This document shows positions 8,398-16,841 of a stretch of DNA of 64,000 bases, piece after piece. The stretch comes from Streptomyces nodosus (lineage in GTDB: Bacteria > Actinomycetota > Actinomycetes > Streptomycetales > Streptomycetaceae), in contig NZ_CP023747.1 in the NCBI RefSeq assembly GCF_008704995.1, positions 2,258,501 through 2,322,500 on the forward strand, written 5' to 3'. The position numbers and the translations under genes were made by a program. The notes beneath the pieces are model-generated. The model had not been told where the DNA came from, did no database searches, and saw only the letters and a program-made list of their open reading frames with translations. Each line of letters opens with the position of its first letter. Within the stretch, counting starts at the first letter, position 1.

Positions 8398-9621
8398 TCA
8401 GCTCAGCCGGGTCTTCAGATAGGCCCCCCACTGGCGGGTGAACTCCTGCGGTGTCGTCCCGAGCACCGTGCGCAGGGCGTCCTCGACCGCTCCTGCGCGC
8501 CGTCGGTGTGCGCCCACCGCGCGGTAGAAGGCGTTCAGCCGGGCCTCGCCCCAGCGGTCGGCGATCATCAGGCAGGCCGTCCAGCCGCCCTCATAGGCCA
8601 GGGCGAGCTTTCCCGCGTCCCCGGCGAAAGCGAAGTCCGCGTCCTTCGGCAGCGCGGCCGGGATCTGTCCCTGCGCGACGGAGCGGCCCAGTTCGGGGGC
8701 CACCTGGAGGGGGGTGCGGCCGCTGTCGCGGTAGCCGACCCAGTCCGCGTAGCCCTCGGAGAGCCACAGGGGTGTGGCCGGTGTGGTGTGGGCCCGGGTG
8801 GCGACATGGGTGGTCTCATGCGTGAGGACGACCTGTCCGCCCAGATCCCCGAGGAGGCGGTAGGCGTCCGGGTTGACGACGATCCGGTCCGCGGGCGTCC
8901 GGCCCCTGCCGCCCGTCTCCCCGGTGGTGACGGCCGCGATCCCACGGTAGGCGGACGCCTGCGCGCCGAGCAGTCCCGCCATCCCCTCCAGCGACTTCGG
9001 TACCAGCACCACCACCCGTCCCGGCCAGTCGGCGCCCCACGCCCCGGTGACGGCGGGCACCGCCCGGTCCGCGAGCGCGGCGAACGTCCGCAGGGTGCCT
9101 TTCGGCTGCCCCACCCCGAGAACGAGGCTGTGCGCTCCGTGGACCGCCTCCACGGTGCCCTGCTCCCACAGCTGCCGGCCGCTTTTCCCGGCGGGTTCGT
9201 CGGAGCTGACGTACCAGTGTCCGGCGGTGCGGGTCAGCCGCAGCGTGCGGTCCGCGGTGACCGGCGCGCGGTCGTACCCCTCGATGCGGTACCGCAGTTC
9301 GGCCTCGGCCCCGGCCCGGTCCCCGGTGCGGTGCACGGCCGTGACCCGATACGACCAGGCCGCCAGCGGCACTGCGCGCAGACGGTCGAACTCGGCCCCG
9401 CCCGCGGCGGACCGGCCGGCACCGGCGTCCACGCCCTGCGCCCCGGTCGCCAGGAACGCGGAACGGTCGCCCTTCAGGACGGCCGCCGCCCGCCGGTCGA
9501 GGACCTCTTGCACGGCGGCGGTCCCCGGGTCCGGTGCGGGACGGCCCGCGCAGCCGGTGAGCCCGGAGAGCAGCAGCACACAGACCGCCACGACTCCCGG
9601 CACCCGCCCACGACCAGCCAC
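8398..9621 (-). CDS. Lipoprotein with a gluzincin-type HEXXH peptidase domain
   Basis: The 407-residue protein starts with a lipoprotein signal (hydrophobic stretch VAVCVLLLSGLTGCAG, lipobox Cys about residue 25). The N-terminal half resembles a nuclear-transport-factor-like beta domain. The C-terminal half carries HETTH, followed by PLWLSEGYADW, the zinc-binding motif plus downstream Glu of the peptidase MA-like family. It is expected on the outer face of the membrane as a zinc metallopeptidase; the substrate is unknown. GTG 9621 is the only sensible start before the signal peptide. Its stop lies 44 bases before the end of the NlpC/P60 gene's spacer side, on the same strand as that gene. Confidence 0.8.
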   Translation of the reverse strand: MAGRGRVPGVVAVCVLLLSGLTGCAGRPAPDPGTAAVQEVLDRRAAAVLKGDRSAFLATGAQGVDAGAGRSAAGGAEFDRLRAVPLAAWSYRVTAVHRTGDRAGAEAELRYRIEGYDRAPVTADRTLRLTRTAGHWYVSSDEPAGKSGRQLWEQGTVEAVHGAHSLVLGVGQPKGTLRTFAALADRAVPAVTGAWGADWPGRVVVLVPKSLEGMAGLLGAQASAYRGIAAVTTGETGGRGRTPADRIVVNPDAYRLLGDLGGQVVLTHETTHVATRAHTTPATPLWLSEGYADWVGYRDSGRTPLQVAPELGRSVAQGQIPAALPKDADFAFAGDAGKLALAYEGGWTACLMIADRWGEARLNAFYRAVGAHRRRAGAVEDALRTVLGTTPQEFTRQWGAYLKTRLS

Positions 9622-9664
9622 CGTCCGATCGTACGCGCCCGCCCGGACCCGGATCCGCGCCGCT

Positions 9665-10678
9665 TCAGGGCCTGATGACCGAGGAGACCGGCAACATCCC
9701 GACCGGGTCGTAGCGGACCGCGGCGCCCGGGTGGGGGGCGTGGATGACCTGTCCGCCGCCGGCATACATCGCCACATGGCTGGCGTCCGAGCGGTAGAGG
9801 ACCAGATCACCGGGCCGTGCCTGGGAGAGCGGCACCCGGCGCCCGGCGTACCGCTGTTCCTGCGAGGTGCGCGGCAGCCCGATGCCCGCCCGTGCGTACG
9901 ACCACTGCATGAGGCCCGAACAGTCGAAGCCGCGCGGCCCGTTGGCGCCCCACACATAGGGGCGGCCGAGCGCGGAGCGGGCCGCGGCGAGGGCGGCCGC
10001 GGCGCGGGAGTCGGGCGGGACGACCCCGGTGAGATCGGGCAGGTCGCCGTCGGAGCGGGACGCCCGCTGATACGCGTCGCGCTCCGCGGACGGCAGGGCG
10101 TTGAGCAGCCGCTGCGCCGCCGCGAGTTTCCGCTCCACGTCCTTCTTGTGGCGCGCCACCGCCTTGCGGGTCTTCTCCAGCTCGGCCAACTCTCCGGCCA
10201 CCTGCACGCGTTCCTGGGCCAGCTCCCTCAGGGCGCCCCTGAGGCCCTTGAGCTGCCCGGCCTCACGGACACCGATCCGGTCGAGCACGGAGGCCCTGTC
10301 GAGGTAGTCGGCGGGATCGTCGGAGAACAGCAACGCCAGGGAGGAGGCAAGACCCCCGGAGCGGTACTGGGCCCCGGCGAGCACCCCGAGCACGTCCCGC
10401 ATGCCGTTGACGCGGTCCTGCTGCCGGGCGATCCGGTCCTGTGCCCGGCTGACCTGCTCGCGCAGCGAACCCGCCCTCTCCCCGGCCTTGTTGTACGCCT
10501 CGGTGGACCGTTCGGCCTCCTGGTACAGCCGGTCCACGGTGGCCCGGGGATCGTGCGGCACCGCGTCCGCGGGCCCCGCACCGAAGGCCGCGGCGGCCGC
10601 GGCGGCGGACAAGACGGCGACGGTGGCGCCACGGCCCCGGCCGAGGCCGGGCGATACAAGGCGGCGATGAGACCCCAC
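9665..10678 (-). CDS. Secreted NlpC/P60 peptidoglycan hydrolase
   Basis: The 337-residue protein has a signal peptide (ATVAVLSAAAAAAAFGAGPADA), a long coiled coil of about residues 40-200, and a C-terminal NlpC/P60 domain. The domain contains GFDCSGLMQWSY (catalytic Cys), SHVAMYAGG (catalytic His) and IHAPHPG. It would cut the D-Glu to diamino acid bond of stem peptides. GTG 10678 is chosen by analogy with the paralogue at 10895-11950, whose N-terminus is ASHRR against GSHRR here; GTG 10690 is an alternative. The two genes are tandem and similar throughout, suggesting duplication. Confidence 0.85.
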   Translation of the reverse strand: MGSHRRLVSPGLGRGRGATVAVLSAAAAAAAFGAGPADAVPHDPRATVDRLYQEAERSTEAYNKAGERAGSLREQVSRAQDRIARQQDRVNGMRDVLGVLAGAQYRSGGLASSLALLFSDDPADYLDRASVLDRIGVREAGQLKGLRGALRELAQERVQVAGELAELEKTRKAVARHKKDVERKLAAAQRLLNALPSAERDAYQRASRSDGDLPDLTGVVPPDSRAAAALAAARSALGRPYVWGANGPRGFDCSGLMQWSYARAGIGLPRTSQEQRYAGRRVPLSQARPGDLVLYRSDASHVAMYAGGGQVIHAPHPGAAVRYDPVGMLPVSSVIRP

Positions 10679-10793
10679 GACCGGTCGCACTCCCTTCCGC
10701 TGACACTCCCCGCCCTCTGACGGGGAAACGCGGCAGACAGTAGCCCGGTGATCACTCCTGGTCCAAAGACCTCGATCTGCGCCCGGCATGCGA

Positions 10794-10827
10794 CACCCCG
10801 CCGCTGACGCAGGTCATCGGCGGGGTG
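10794..10827 (-). terminator. Hairpin between the two NlpC/P60 genes
   Basis: A perfect 10-bp inverted repeat (CACCCCGCCG and CGGCGGGGTG) with a 14-base loop lies 68 bases past the stop at 10895. Smaller hairpins at 10855-10868 (CGCCCG-tt-CGGGCG) and across the stop codon (CTGACG-gag-CGTCAG) precede it. It likely reduces readthrough from the upstream NlpC/P60 gene. Confidence 0.6.
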
Positions 10828-10894
10828 CGGGGGTCAGCGGTGGTCTCCGGAATTCGCCCGTTCGGGCGGGTTGCGGCGACTTTCTGACGGAGCG

Positions 10895-11950
10895 TCAGAT
10901 ACGGACGCCGAACTGGAACGGCATGTTGTTGATCGACTCGTAGCGCACGACGGTGCCGGTGCGCGGTGCGTGCAGCACCTGGCCGTTACCCGCGTAGAAG
11001 CCGACATGGTGCTGGTCTCCGTAGAAGATGACCAGGTCACCGACCTTGAGGTCGCTCTGGCTGTAGATACGGGTACCGGCGTTGGCCTGCGCCTCCGAGG
11101 TCCGCGGGATGGACATGCCGGCCTGGGCGAAGGCCCAAGAGGTCAGACCGGAGCAGTCGAAGGAGGAAGGACCGCTGGCGCCGTAGACGTAGGGGGAGCC
11201 GATCCTGCTCTGGGCGGCGGCATAGGCCGAGGCGGCCCGGCCCGAGGCGGTGCCGACGGAGGCGCCGGCGGAGCCGGTGGAGGTGTCGAGGGCGGCGCGC
11301 TCGCTGGCGCGGCTGGCGCGGTTCTGCTCCTCCTGGAGGGCGGCCCGCTCCTGGGCGGTGAGGGTGAGCAGAAGCTTCTGCGCCTCGGCGAGCTTGCCCT
11401 GGACCTCCTTCTTCTTCTTGCCCAGTTCGGTCCGGGTGGAGGCGAGGTCCTTGAGCTTGTCGCTGGCCTCCTGACGCTCCTGGGCCAGCTCGCGCTGCTT
11501 CTTCTGGATCTTCTTCAGCGCCTCGACCTGCTGACCGCTCAGCTGGTCGAGCGTGGAGGCCTTGTCCAGGAAGTCGTCCGGGTTCGAGGAGAGGAAGAGC
11601 TGGACGGAGGGGTCGATGCTGCCGGTGCGGTACTGAGCACTGGCCATCGTGCCTATGCCGTCCCGCAGTTGGTTGAGATCCTCCTGGCCGCGGGCGACCT
11701 TGTCCTGCAGCGCGGAGATCTCCTTCTCCAGCTTGTCCTGCTTCTCCTTGGCCCCGTTGTACTTCTCGGTCGCCTTCTCCGCCTGCTGGTAGAGGTCGTC
11801 GACCTTGGTCTTGACCTCGTCCTTGTTCGGCTTGGCGCTGGGGGCGGCGTTGGCGGCCTGGGCACTGAGGGCCACGGCTGCGGCGGCGACGGTGGTGAGC
11901 ACGGTCACACGCGTGCGGCTCGGCTGCTTGGGTCGACGGTGGGACGCCAC
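10895..11950 (-). CDS. Secreted NlpC/P60 peptidoglycan hydrolase
   Basis: The 351-residue protein has an N-terminal signal peptide (RVTVLTTVAAAAVALSAQAANA) and a Lys/Glu/Gln-rich coiled coil of about residues 45-220, similar to the regulatory region of RipA-like hydrolases. A low-complexity hinge and a C-terminal NlpC/P60 domain follow. The expected triad is Cys266 in FDCSGL, His315 in QHHVGF and His327 in LHAPR. It is a secreted endopeptidase acting on peptidoglycan stem peptides. GTG 11950 has GAAGGAG 9 to 10 bases upstream. A good sigma-70-type promoter lies about 100 bases before the start. It is the upstream member of a tandem paralogue pair. Confidence 0.9.
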   Translation of the reverse strand: MASHRRPKQPSRTRVTVLTTVAAAAVALSAQAANAAPSAKPNKDEVKTKVDDLYQQAEKATEKYNGAKEKQDKLEKEISALQDKVARGQEDLNQLRDGIGTMASAQYRTGSIDPSVQLFLSSNPDDFLDKASTLDQLSGQQVEALKKIQKKQRELAQERQEASDKLKDLASTRTELGKKKKEVQGKLAEAQKLLLTLTAQERAALQEEQNRASRASERAALDTSTGSAGASVGTASGRAASAYAAAQSRIGSPYVYGASGPSSFDCSGLTSWAFAQAGMSIPRTSEAQANAGTRIYSQSDLKVGDLVIFYGDQHHVGFYAGNGQVLHAPRTGTVVRYESINNMPFQFGVRI

Positions 11951-12057
11951 GGGGGCGAGCTCCTTCTTCCTTCAGCCGCCTACCGACACACCGGCGGGCG
12001 GTGCCCCTCCGCCGTCACCCCTCATGAGTGATCACCCGAGCGGAGGTTCGAGCCTCG

Positions 12058-12087
12058 ACCATAGTGACCCTCTTGTGATCAGTTCAA
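12058..12087 (-). promoter_or_regulatory. Sigma-70-type promoter of the NlpC/P60 gene
   Basis: On the minus strand TTGAAC (12082-12087) and TATGGT (12058-12063) are 18 bases apart, a good HrdB-type promoter. It predicts a leader of about 100 bases before GTG 11950. The leader contains small inverted repeats but no match I recognise to the c-di-AMP (ydaO) riboswitch found before some Streptomyces wall hydrolases. The rest of the 393-base spacer (11951-12343) holds two plus-strand TTGACACT boxes near 12168 and 12217 with no gene downstream on that strand. Confidence 0.6.
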
Positions 12088-12343
12088 ATCCTCACCTGAA
12101 AAATCTCGGTCACCGTCCGCATTCTTTACACATAACTCACGTGCGGTGACGCGGCCTTGACACTACGTTGCGTGAAGACTTCCCCAATCGGGGCATCCCC
12201 GGGCGGATGTTGCGGTTGACACTTACGGCACCCATGGGACGTACGGGCCATGGAGAGGCTTCGGGGCTTCGCTCCCTAAACATGGGATCGACGACATCGA
12301 ATCGACGGTCGTTCTGCCCGGACAACGGCAAGGACGCCCGGTT

Positions 12344-13693
12344 TCACCCGAGAGTCAGACGCCTGAGCAGCATCACCGACGCGACCGGGCGCGCTCCCGC
12401 CCTGGCGACCCCGTCGGCCACCTCGCGATCGGTGGAGGCCACGATGACCGGCCGGCCTGGCGGCTCGGCGCGCACCAGCTGACGGATCAACTCATCGGCC
12501 GTGACGCCCGGCTTGGAGAACAGCACCCGCACCCCGCGCGGCGGCGCGAGCAGAACCGGCGCGGCCAGTTCCGCCCCGTCGAAGACACAGGTGACCTCGG
12601 CACCGGTCTGCGCGGCGAGCTGCGAGAGCTGCCCCAGCAGCCTGAGCCGCTGCTTCTCCAGCGGCATCTGCGGATAGCCGGTCTTGGTGACGTTGTAGCC
12701 GTCGACGACCAGATGCGCCTGCGGCAACGCGAGCAACTGGTCCAGGATCGCGGGGTCGTTCTCGGACAGCGCGCGGGCGGCGATGTCCTTGGGTGTCATC
12801 CGCCCCGGCTCCACGGCGTCCACGGTCTGGGCCGGGCGCACGGAGACCGGCGGCAGCGCCAACTCCCGCCGCAGCCCCTGGGCCGCGTCCAGCACGGTGT
12901 CCAGGAGCAGCCGCACCCGCATGTCCTCGACGCTGCGCCCCTCACGCGCCGCCCGGCGACTGGCCTCCAGGGCGGCCTCCGTCTCACCGAGGCGCGCCTT
13001 GAGCCGCCGGGTCTCGCTCTCGGCGGCGGACAGCTGCGCCTGACCCTCGGCCCGCACCGCCTCGACCTCGCCCTGGAGCTTGCGCAGGGCCGCCTCGCCG
13101 CGCTTGACGTCGCTGAGAGCGGCCCGCAGCTTACGGTGAAGCGATTCAGCTTCCTTGCGCGCCGCGTCCAGCTCCGTCCGCAGCCGCTCGGACTCGGCGC
13201 GGGTCTGGCCGCGGGCGGCCACCAGCTCCTCGCGCAGCCGGTCCAGCTCGGCCCGGCTCTCCTCGTCGACGCGCTCGGCGTCCGCGCGCAGGGCCTCCTC
13301 ACCGGCGGCGGTCACCAGCTTCACCCAGCCCGCCGGGCGCAGCACATAGGCCACGGCCGCCACATCGAGCGGGTCCGCGGCCGGGGGCGGCGAGCCGGAG
13401 TCCAGGGCGCCGACCAGCTCGGGCTGGGTCTCCCTGAGCTGTTCCGCGATGCGCTGCCGGAACAGCGCATCGGTCTCCAGGGCCGCCGCCATGGCGTTGC
13501 CGGCGAACTTCGCCCTGCGACTGGGGGTGAACCGGGCGTACTGCCTCAGCTGTGCGGGCAGCTCCACGAGGGTCAGCCCACCGAAGCCGTCGGACACGAT
13601 CTGCACCACACGGCGCCGCACACCGTCGGGCAGCGGACGGTCGAGCACCTCAGCGGTGCCGTCGACCGGCTCCCCGCCCGTGGTCTCCACCAT
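12344..13693 (-). CDS. NYN-domain (YacP-like) RNA-binding protein with coiled coil
   Basis: The 449-residue cytoplasmic protein has three parts. An N-terminal helical region (1-125) contains LPAQLRQYARFTPSRRAKF. A long charged coiled coil covers about 135-265. The C-terminal NYN/YacP domain (about 315-449) contains LVVDGYNVTKTGYP, a central CVFDGAE and VIVASTDREVADG, the spaced acidic residues of PIN-like nucleases. In Bacillus the YacP protein (Rae1) cleaves mRNA on the ribosome; a ribonuclease role here is inferred from family only. It is followed on the same strand by the NlpC/P60 gene after 393 bases and preceded by a zinc-ribbon protein gene 34 bases upstream. Confidence 0.82.
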   Translation of the reverse strand: MVETTGGEPVDGTAEVLDRPLPDGVRRRVVQIVSDGFGGLTLVELPAQLRQYARFTPSRRAKFAGNAMAAALETDALFRQRIAEQLRETQPELVGALDSGSPPPAADPLDVAAVAYVLRPAGWVKLVTAAGEEALRADAERVDEESRAELDRLREELVAARGQTRAESERLRTELDAARKEAESLHRKLRAALSDVKRGEAALRKLQGEVEAVRAEGQAQLSAAESETRRLKARLGETEAALEASRRAAREGRSVEDMRVRLLLDTVLDAAQGLRRELALPPVSVRPAQTVDAVEPGRMTPKDIAARALSENDPAILDQLLALPQAHLVVDGYNVTKTGYPQMPLEKQRLRLLGQLSQLAAQTGAEVTCVFDGAELAAPVLLAPPRGVRVLFSKPGVTADELIRQLVRAEPPGRPVIVASTDREVADGVARAGARPVASVMLLRRLTLG

Positions 13694-13727
13694 CCGTCAC
13701 CCCACTGTCCCCACAGGGCCGGCTCCG

Positions 13728-13967
13728 TCAGGAGCCGGTGCCCGGCCTGTCCACCAGTTCCACCTGATCCACGGCGTTGCACCAGCGGCAACGCACCGAC
13801 TCGATGGTCTCACTGACCACCTCGCGCTCCTCGACCCTCGGTTCTCCGGCCAGATCGAGGTGGACGTACTCGACGACCTTCGACGAACGCGTGACGTCGA
13901 AGCGCGTGAGGTTGCCGCAGAGCGTGCACCGCCAGCGGGTCGTCCCGGTCGGCAGGGGAACCGTCAT
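13728..13967 (-). CDS. Small zinc-ribbon protein
   Basis: The 79-residue protein has two CxxC knuckles, RCTLCGN near residue 14 and RCRWCNA near residue 60, separated by a charged segment, consistent with one structural zinc site. I do not recognise a named family. It sits 34 bases upstream of the NYN-domain gene on the same strand, so the two may be cotranscribed; an RNA-related role would fit but is inference. The ATG start is preceded by GGAAGAAGGAAACAGCCACG, a purine-rich leader. Confidence 0.75.
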   Translation of the reverse strand: MTVPLPTGTTRWRCTLCGNLTRFDVTRSSKVVEYVHLDLAGEPRVEEREVVSETIESVRCRWCNAVDQVELVDRPGTGS

Positions 13968-14109
13968 CGTGGCTGTTTCCTTCTTCCAGTCTCCGTGATG
14001 CGCCAGCTTCCCTGGAGCGTGTGGGTGGTAACCCTACGGCCTGACGGGCGGTCGCCGCCCGCCCGTCCCGAGCGGCGAGGCACTCTGCGCCGATCGGTCC
14101 GGTTACGCC

Positions 14110-14853
14110 ATGCTCTGTCCCATGATCAGCACCTGGACCAGGGCGGCCACCGGAGCACTGCGGGCACATCCGGCCCCGATGACCTACGGACTGATCGGCC
14201 TGTGCTGTCTGATCTTCGTGGCCGGACCGGCCTCGGGTCTGGATCCGTCCTACGGCACCGGGGACGCGCTGCTGGCCGCGCAGCGCGCCTACTTCGCCCG
14301 CTGGGGCGTGGTGCCCGCGGAGCTGTTCGACGGGAACCCCCGGGCGCTGTTCACCCCTGCGACGGCGCTGTTCGTGCACGGAAGCTGGGTGCATCTGCTG
14401 GGCAACATGCTCTTCCTCTACGTCTTCGGAGCCATGGCGGAGGAGCGGATGGGCCACCTGGAGTTCACGCTGTTCTACCTGGGCTGCGGCTATCTGGCGC
14501 TGCTCGGGTACGCGGCGGCCAACGCCGGCTCGACGGAGACCCTGGTCGGGGCGTCCGGGGCGATCTCCGCGGTGCTCGGCGCGTTCCTGTTCCTCTTCCC
14601 CAGGGCCAGGGTGACCAGTCTCTTCCCGTTCCTGTTCTTCCTGCCGCTGCGTTTCCCCGCCTGGGTGGTGCTGCCCTTCTGGGCGGGCCTGCAGTGGATG
14701 GCGGCCCGCCGCGCCACCCAGGGCCCCGGGGTGGCCTACCTCGCCCATCTGGTCGGCTTCTCCCTGGGCTTCCTCTACGCCTGGGTGCGCCATGGCCGTA
14801 CGAGTAGGGTGAAACCCCCAGCCCAGGCCCCCGAGGGAGAGCACCAGCCATGA
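14110..14853 (+). CDS. Rhomboid-family intramembrane serine protease
   Basis: The 247-residue membrane protein has about six hydrophobic segments and the rhomboid signature: HGSWVHLLGNMLFL (HxxxN of helix 2), GASGAISAVLGAF with the GxSG catalytic Ser, and LAHLVGF with the catalytic His. It would cleave transmembrane substrates within the bilayer; targets are unknown. ATG 14110 and ATG 14122 are both possible starts, neither with a strong ribosome site. The stop overlaps the start of the next gene by ATGA, so the two are probably translationally coupled. Confidence 0.87.
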   Translation: MLCPMISTWTRAATGALRAHPAPMTYGLIGLCCLIFVAGPASGLDPSYGTGDALLAAQRAYFARWGVVPAELFDGNPRALFTPATALFVHGSWVHLLGNMLFLYVFGAMAEERMGHLEFTLFYLGCGYLALLGYAAANAGSTETLVGASGAISAVLGAFLFLFPRARVTSLFPFLFFLPLRFPAWVVLPFWAGLQWMAARRATQGPGVAYLAHLVGFSLGFLYAWVRHGRTSRVKPPAQAPEGEHQP

Positions 14854-15131
14854 TCACCGCGATCGTCCTCATCAAGACCAGCGTGGACCGGATCCCCGAG
14901 ATCGCCGAGCAGATCGCCTCGCTGGACTCCGTCAGCGAGGTGTTCTCCGTGACCGGTACCTACGATCTGATCGCGATGGTGCGGGTGCGGCAGCACGAGG
15001 ATCTCGCGGACGTCATCCCGGGGCGGATCAGCAAGATCCCCGGAGTGGAGGCCACGGACACGCATGTCGCGTTCCGCACCTACTCGCAGCACGACCTGGA
15101 GGCGGCGTTCGCGATCGGCCTCGACGCCTGA
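14850..15131 (+). CDS. Stand-alone Lrp/AsnC ligand-binding (RAM) domain protein
   Basis: The 93-residue protein consists only of the beta-alpha-beta ligand domain of Lrp/AsnC regulators (ITAIVLIKTSVDRIPEIAE, VFSVTGTYDLIAMVRV, KIPGVEATDTHVAF). The DNA-binding helix-turn-helix is absent. Such single-domain members may oligomerise with full-length Lrp proteins or sense amino acids. Its ATG overlaps the rhomboid stop by 4 bases and is preceded by GAGGGAGAG, which indicates an operon. The pairing of a protease with an amino-acid sensor is suggestive only. Confidence 0.9.
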   Translation: MITAIVLIKTSVDRIPEIAEQIASLDSVSEVFSVTGTYDLIAMVRVRQHEDLADVIPGRISKIPGVEATDTHVAFRTYSQHDLEAAFAIGLDA

Positions 15132-15173
15132 TCCCACGAACACCGCCCCGCGCCGGCCCGGGGTCACCCAGGG

Positions 15174-16535
15174 TCACACCGCCGGGACGCAGCGGCCGCC
15201 CTCCGTGCGGTACTCCCACTTCGCACCGTTCTCGACCAGCTCCCGCACCGCGGCCAGAAAGCGCTCGATGTGCTCGTCGGGCGTGCCCGCGCCGAAGCTG
15301 ACCCGGATCGCGTTCAGGGAGGTCTCTCCGGGGGCCGCCTCGGGGGCGCCGCATTCCCCCTGACTCTGGGGGTCCCCGCCCAGCAGCAGGCGCACCAGCG
15401 GGTGGGCGCAGAAGAGTCCGTCGCGGACCCCGATGCCGTACTCGGCGGACAGCGCCGCGGCGAAGTGGGAGCTGTTCCAGCCCTCGACGACGAAGGAGAT
15501 GACTCCGACGCGCGGGGCGTCGTCGCCGAAGAGGGAGAGCACCCTGGCCTCGGGGACCTCGGCGAGCCCCTCCCTGATCCTGCGGATCAGCTGCTGCTCC
15601 CGGGCGACGAGGGTGTCGAAGCCGGCCTGGGTGAGCGCGGTGCAGGCGGAGGCGATGGAGTAGGCGCCGATCACATTGGGCGAGCCGGCCTCGTGCCGGG
15701 CGGCGCTCTCGTGCCAGTCGACCCGCACCGCCCCGTCCTGGAGCCGGGTGACCTTCCGGCTGGCGCCGCCGCCCGCGAGGTACGGCTCGGCCCGGCGCAG
15801 CCAGTCGGCACGGCCGGCCAGCACTCCGGAGCCGAAGGGCGCGTACAGCTTGTGGCCGGAGAAGGCGACCCAGTCGACGTCCAGCCCGCGCACGGACACC
15901 GGGTGGTGCGGGGCGAGTTGGGCGGCGTCCAGGACGATACGGGCGCCGTGGGCATGGGCGGCCGCCGCGAGTTCACGCACCGGCCACAGCTCTCCGGTGA
16001 CATTGGAGGCACCGGTGACACAGACCAGGGCCGGGCCGTGGGGTGCGCGGTCCGCAAGGGCACGTTCCAGGGTCCGCACGGCCTCCTGCGGGGTGCGCGG
16101 GGCGTCCAGGCAGGTCACCCGGTCCTCCGGCCAGGGCAGCAGTGCGGCGTGGTGCTCGGTCTCGAAGACGAAGACCCGGCAGTCGGCGGGCAGGGCGGCG
16201 GCGAGCAGATTGAGCGAGTCGGTGGTGGACCGGGTGAAGATCACCTGGTCCTCGGGACGGCAGTCGAGGAACTCGGCGATGGTCCCGCGGGCGTTCTCGA
16301 AGAGGTCCGTGGACAACTGCGAGAGGTAGCCGGCGCCCCGGTGGACGCTGCCGTAGTACGGCGCGTACGCCGCCACGTCGTCCCAGACCCGCTGGAGCGC
16401 GGGGGCGCTGGCCGCGTAGTCGAGGGCGGCATAGGTGACCTCGCCACCCGTGACGAGCGGGACGGTGACATCACGCCCCAGAACGGGCAGCGGGGAACAA
16501 ACGGACCGGTCGGCGGCAGCGGTGGAGACGGACAT
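15174..16535 (-). CDS. SufS-like PLP-dependent cysteine desulfurase (class V aminotransferase)
   Basis: The 453-residue class V aminotransferase-fold enzyme has the PLP lysine in FSGHKLYAPFGSGV and GASNVTGELWPV upstream. In the C-terminal domain, GVRDGLFCAHPLVRLLL matches the RxGHHCAxPL loop that carries the catalytic Cys in SufS/CsdA group II desulfurases. The likely reaction is removal of sulfur from cysteine, or selenium from selenocysteine, giving alanine. No sufBCD genes adjoin. The ATG at 16535 has GGGAG 8 bases upstream. A second, group I-like desulfurase lies at 28190. Confidence 0.78.
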   Translation of the reverse strand: MSVSTAAADRSVCSPLPVLGRDVTVPLVTGGEVTYAALDYAASAPALQRVWDDVAAYAPYYGSVHRGAGYLSQLSTDLFENARGTIAEFLDCRPEDQVIFTRSTTDSLNLLAAALPADCRVFVFETEHHAALLPWPEDRVTCLDAPRTPQEAVRTLERALADRAPHGPALVCVTGASNVTGELWPVRELAAAAHAHGARIVLDAAQLAPHHPVSVRGLDVDWVAFSGHKLYAPFGSGVLAGRADWLRRAEPYLAGGGASRKVTRLQDGAVRVDWHESAARHEAGSPNVIGAYSIASACTALTQAGFDTLVAREQQLIRRIREGLAEVPEARVLSLFGDDAPRVGVISFVVEGWNSSHFAAALSAEYGIGVRDGLFCAHPLVRLLLGGDPQSQGECGAPEAAPGETSLNAIRVSFGAGTPDEHIERFLAAVRELVENGAKWEYRTEGGRCVPAV

Positions 16536-16673
16536 GGGTGCACTCCCGTGAAAGCAGGCGGAATCACCGTGCCGGACGGCGCGCTCGACGTCGGTACGAC
16601 GGTGCGCGACGGCGCCATGGCACAGGAAAAGGTGAAAGGTGAAGAGGGGTTGCGGAGGCGGGGCTCTGCGGCC

Positions 16674-16841
16674 CTAGGGCCTGTCTGACCATTCGCGTCG
16701 GAGAAGGCCGCGGCGTCTGGTGCCGTGCATCGCAAGGCGGAGGGTCGCCCCCGTACTGGGCGTACGTGGGCGTCCCGACAACGCGGCGAGGTGCGGTGCC
16801 AGACGTCGCGGGCCCGGCGGGAATGGCCAGACAGGCCCTAG
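16674..16841. mobile_element. MITE-like element with terminal inverted repeats
   Basis: This 168-bp non-coding element has near-perfect ends. The left end begins CTAGGGCCTGTCTGACCATTC and the right end, reversed, reads the same for 21 bases apart from one G for A at base 15. The interior is also an imperfect inverted repeat (for example GCGTCTGGTGCCGTGC on the left against CGTCTGGCACCGCACC reversed on the right). CTAG at each end is palindromic and could be a target duplication. No transposase is encoded, so it would move only in trans. I recall similar elements in other Streptomyces. It sits between the desulfurase start and trpD. Confidence 0.75.

Noticed and set aside
11951..12057. A c-di-AMP (ydaO) riboswitch before the NlpC/P60 gene
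   Set aside because: Such riboswitches precede some Streptomyces wall hydrolases, but the conserved blocks are not visible in this short leader.
12040..12060. GAGGTTCGAGCCTC resembles a tRNA T-arm
   Set aside because: No acceptor stem, anticodon arm or CCA-side partner is present on either strand; it is a small hairpin in the NlpC/P60 leader.
12163..12250. Two plus-strand TTGACACT boxes as promoters
   Set aside because: No plus-strand gene lies downstream and no -10 boxes are evident.
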